Below are positions 24,337-26,239 of a stretch of DNA of 26,239 nucleotides, piece by piece. The position numbers were made by a program, and so were the translations under genes. How positions within the stretch are numbered: position 1 is the stretch's first letter; each line of letters opens with the position of its first letter. The stretch covers positions 352-26,590 of the forward strand of contig DCAE01000021.1 in the NCBI GenBank assembly GCA_002311385.1, given 5' to 3'. Source of the stretch: Dehalococcoidia bacterium UBA1141. GTDB lineage: Bacteria; Chloroflexota; Dehalococcoidia; Lucifugimonadales; UBA3495. The notes beneath the pieces are model-generated. The model was not told where the DNA came from and did not search any database. It saw only the letters and a list, made by a program, of their open reading frames with translations.

Positions 24337-25437
24337 ATGAAAACCAAAGCCGCCGTGCTGTACCAACTGGGGGAGCCGCTGGAGATAGAGGAAGTTGAGC
24401 TTCAATCGCCCAAATCGGGCGAAGTGCTGGTGAAGGTGGCTGGCGCAGGGGTTTGCCACAGCGACCTATCGGTCATCGAGGGCGTGATTCCCTATCCGCT
24501 GCCCGGCGTGTTGGGCCACGAAGGGGCTGGGGTGGTTGAAGCCCTAGGGCCCGGGGTAACTAGGTTGCAAGCGGGAGACCACGTGATTTTCTCCTTCATA
24601 CCGTCCTGCGGAGAGTGCTTCTACTGCCGACGGGGCAAGCCCAACCTGTGCGACACCGCCTTACGCTTGGGCGGCAACCTTTACGATGGAACCTCTCGTC
24701 TGTCGAATAGCAAGGGCGAAACTCTGAACCATTTCTCCGCCACATCATGCTTCGCCGAGTACACGGTGGTTCCCCAACAGGGCGCAATCAAGGTCGGCCC
24801 GGATGCCCCTCTGGACAAACTGGCCCTCATTGGTTGCTGCGTTACCACCGGCGTTGGCGCCGCCATCAATACTGCCAAGGTCGAGCCGGGCAGTTCGGTG
24901 GCAATTTTCGGTTGTGGTGGCGTGGGATTGAGTGTGATTCAGGGGGCCGCTATATCCGGCGCCCAACCGGTAATCGCCATCGACTTAATAGAGGAGCGGC
25001 TGGCCTTGGCCAAAGAGTTGGGGGCTACCCACACCATAAACGCGTCCAAGGACGACGCCATCAGGGGAATCCGGGATTTGACCGAGGGCCGGGGCGTGGA
25101 TTACGCCTTCGAAGCCATAGGCCGGGAAGAAACCTTCAGCCAGGCGTACCGCAGCATCCACTGGGGCGGCACCTGCGTCATGGTGGGCGTTCCTTCAACC
25201 GAAGCACGACCGACTTTCGACAGCCGCTTGGTCATGCAAGAGCGGACCATCATGGGCAGCCTGTACGGGTCATCGAATCCCCACGTTGACTTCCTAAAAC
25301 TGACCCAACTCTATGAGGCGGGAAAATTGAAGCTGGACGAAATGGTCACCCGCACCCGTCCCTTGGAGCAGATTAACGCCGCATTGGACGACCTGAGAGC
25401 CGGATTGGGGGCCAGAACCGTCATTACTTTCGATTAA
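24337..25437 (+). CDS. Zn-dependent alcohol dehydrogenase (MDR family, class III-like)
   Basis: 366 aa. Catalytic zinc ligands Cys40 (GAGVCHSD), His61-Glu62 (GHEGAG) and Cys167 (IGCCVTTG) are present. The structural zinc loop has Cys91, Cys94, Cys97 and Cys105 (CGECFYCRRGKPNLC). FGCGGVGLS (191-199) is the nucleotide-binding turn, with Asp216 at the end of the second strand indicating NAD preference. The layout and length resemble class III/aryl-alcohol dehydrogenases that oxidise primary alcohols or S-(hydroxymethyl) thiol adducts to aldehydes or thioesters. AGGAGAAG before the ATG gives the start. Its stop codon overlaps the stop of the convergent methyltransferase gene by 4 nt (25434-25437). 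Confidence 0.95.
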   Translation: MKTKAAVLYQLGEPLEIEEVELQSPKSGEVLVKVAGAGVCHSDLSVIEGVIPYPLPGVLGHEGAGVVEALGPGVTRLQAGDHVIFSFIPSCGECFYCRRGKPNLCDTALRLGGNLYDGTSRLSNSKGETLNHFSATSCFAEYTVVPQQGAIKVGPDAPLDKLALIGCCVTTGVGAAINTAKVEPGSSVAIFGCGGVGLSVIQGAAISGAQPVIAIDLIEERLALAKELGATHTINASKDDAIRGIRDLTEGRGVDYAFEAIGREETFSQAYRSIHWGGTCVMVGVPSTEARPTFDSRLVMQERTIMGSLYGSSNPHVDFLKLTQLYEAGKLKLDEMVTRTRPLEQINAALDDLRAGLGARTVITFD

Positions 25438-26239
25438 ACAAATAACCCATAACCTATAGACATACAGCGGCTGGTTCCGGACATCAAAAACCGGAAAGCG
25501 CAATCCGGGTCGTGGTAGAAAGTCATACACTCTTCAAACTCGCTTTCCGTGACGAGGCCTGTTCCCAGGATGGGTGTGCGCAAGCGTACCATGGTCAACA
25601 TCATCGCCTCACTGAACGGGGTTCCTCCACGGTAAACGGATACCTCGCCTCTGCCCTGCACTGCCTCGAATCCCAATGAACCGATGAGGCCGAACAGCCT
25701 GTCACCGAAATTCGTGTCTAACCCAATGATATCGATAGCCTGGAGCATTGCTTTTTCTACCTTTTCAGCAACTTCCCTTATCTGAGTAGGTACCGAAGGA
25801 TCAATTCCGTAGATTAGAAAATCGGGATCTTCCACGAATAGCCAACCACCAGGTTTAATGGCCTGGGCTAATTTCCTGAGCATATCCTCCCTTTGTGGAA
25901 GGTGAATGAGGACCGCACGGGCGTGGACCAGATCAAATTCGGCTTCAGGAAGCTCATCTGTAATTTAGTTGAACTCCCATACATCCAGATTGGGATAATC
26001 CAATGCCTTGAGGAATTTTACTTCCAAGTCCGCTGCCACCACTTGTCCGGCTGCTCCTACGGTTTGACATAGCCATTCGGCTATCGACCCTCCGCCGGCC
26101 CCGGTTTCCAAACAGCGCCACTTTTCGGAAACCCCAATCTCTTGAAGGGCCCGGATTGTCGCAGGGTCTGAGAGAATTTCGATGCCCCTCAAGCGTTCCC
26201 GCTCCGAAACCCACTCGTGTGTAGGCGTTCAGCGATAAT
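25434..26239 (-). pseudogene. SAM-dependent methyltransferase, interrupted by in-frame stop(s), 5' end off the window
   Basis: One continuous minus-strand frame of the class I Rossmann methyltransferase fold. Its upstream part has THEWVSERERLRGIE, then the SAM-binding LETGAGGGSIAEWLC (motif I) and VVAADLE. TAA at 25965-25967 interrupts it between DVWEFN and ITDELPEAEFDLVHARAV (motif II region). The frame then runs on through HLPQREDMLRKLAQAIKPGG and WLFVEDPD to TAA at 25434. A second in-frame stop, TGA at 26229-26231, precedes THEW; it may be another lesion (a Trp codon is one change away) or lie before the real start, as the window ends 8 bases further on. Relatives are small-molecule O- or N-methyltransferases. 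Without readthrough the product lacks half the fold. Confidence 0.8.

Noticed and set aside
24747..25289. 180-codon plus-strand frame inside the alcohol dehydrogenase
   Set aside because: Out-of-frame shadow of a gene with complete zinc and NAD motifs; product is Arg/Gly-rich without a family.
1..26239. CRISPR array, tRNA genes, insertion sequences or prophage
   Set aside because: I found no regularly spaced repeats, no cloverleaf with a T-loop consensus in the intergenic regions, and no transposase, integrase or phage structural product in any frame.

Overview
The window looks like a chromosomal segment of a bacterium of moderate GC content. The best guess is Chloroflexota, Dehalococcoidia or the SAR202 group. 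Two things point there. The left edge carries the 5' end of a 23S rRNA gene on the minus strand that has its own consensus promoter and no 16S or tRNA genes directly upstream, as in Dehalococcoidia where 16S and 23S are unlinked. The protein set is also rich in paralogous oxidative and hydrolytic enzymes (acyl-CoA-dehydrogenase-fold flavoproteins, crotonase, MmgE/PrpD, amino-acid-oxidase-like flavoprotein, amidohydrolase, cyclase, P450s, Zn-alcohol dehydrogenase), which is typical of SAR202-like degraders of refractory organic matter. This placement is inference; no marker was aligned.

Layout: 1-225 is the 23S 5' end (-), with a leader hairpin at 355-384 and its promoter at 459-487. 566-3015 (-) is one decayed gene, not several: a membrane-tethered family-5 solute-binding protein interrupted by three in-frame TAG codons and one frameshift, still preceded by a near-consensus promoter that would give a leaderless mRNA. 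3110-7410 holds two HsaA/acyl-CoA-dehydrogenase-like paralogues around a crotonase, then a MOSC protein ending at a perfect bidirectional terminator. 7512-8781 (-) holds two tandem TIGR03086/DinB-like proteins. A divergent pair follows: MmgE/PrpD (-) and a DAO flavoprotein (+). On the plus strand from 11843 to 18131 come a Phd/VapC toxin-antitoxin cassette, two TPR proteins, a Zn amidohydrolase of the carbamoylase type, a CoxG-like protein, a cyclase-family hydrolase and a P450.

The right third contains an MBL-fold hydrolase and a large Cys-rich lipoprotein (-), a MetE-C-like methyltransferase (+), a second P450 broken by a nonsense codon (-), a small DUF3303-like protein (-), a SnoaL-like protein and an alcohol dehydrogenase (+). 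Last is a SAM methyltransferase (-) also broken by an in-frame stop and running off the window.

Functionally the window reads as a patchwork of small catabolic modules (ring or acyl oxidation, amide and imide hydrolysis, oxidative demethylation or deamination) rather than one long operon. Three of about 24 protein-coding loci carry in-frame stops, all on the minus strand, which points either to ongoing gene decay or to assembly errors. I found no CRISPR array, tRNA, transposase or phage gene, and no convincing wholly new multi-gene system. The most unusual items are the receptor-like architecture of the decayed binding protein, the clustered nonsense codons, and a set of look-alike intergenic hairpins.
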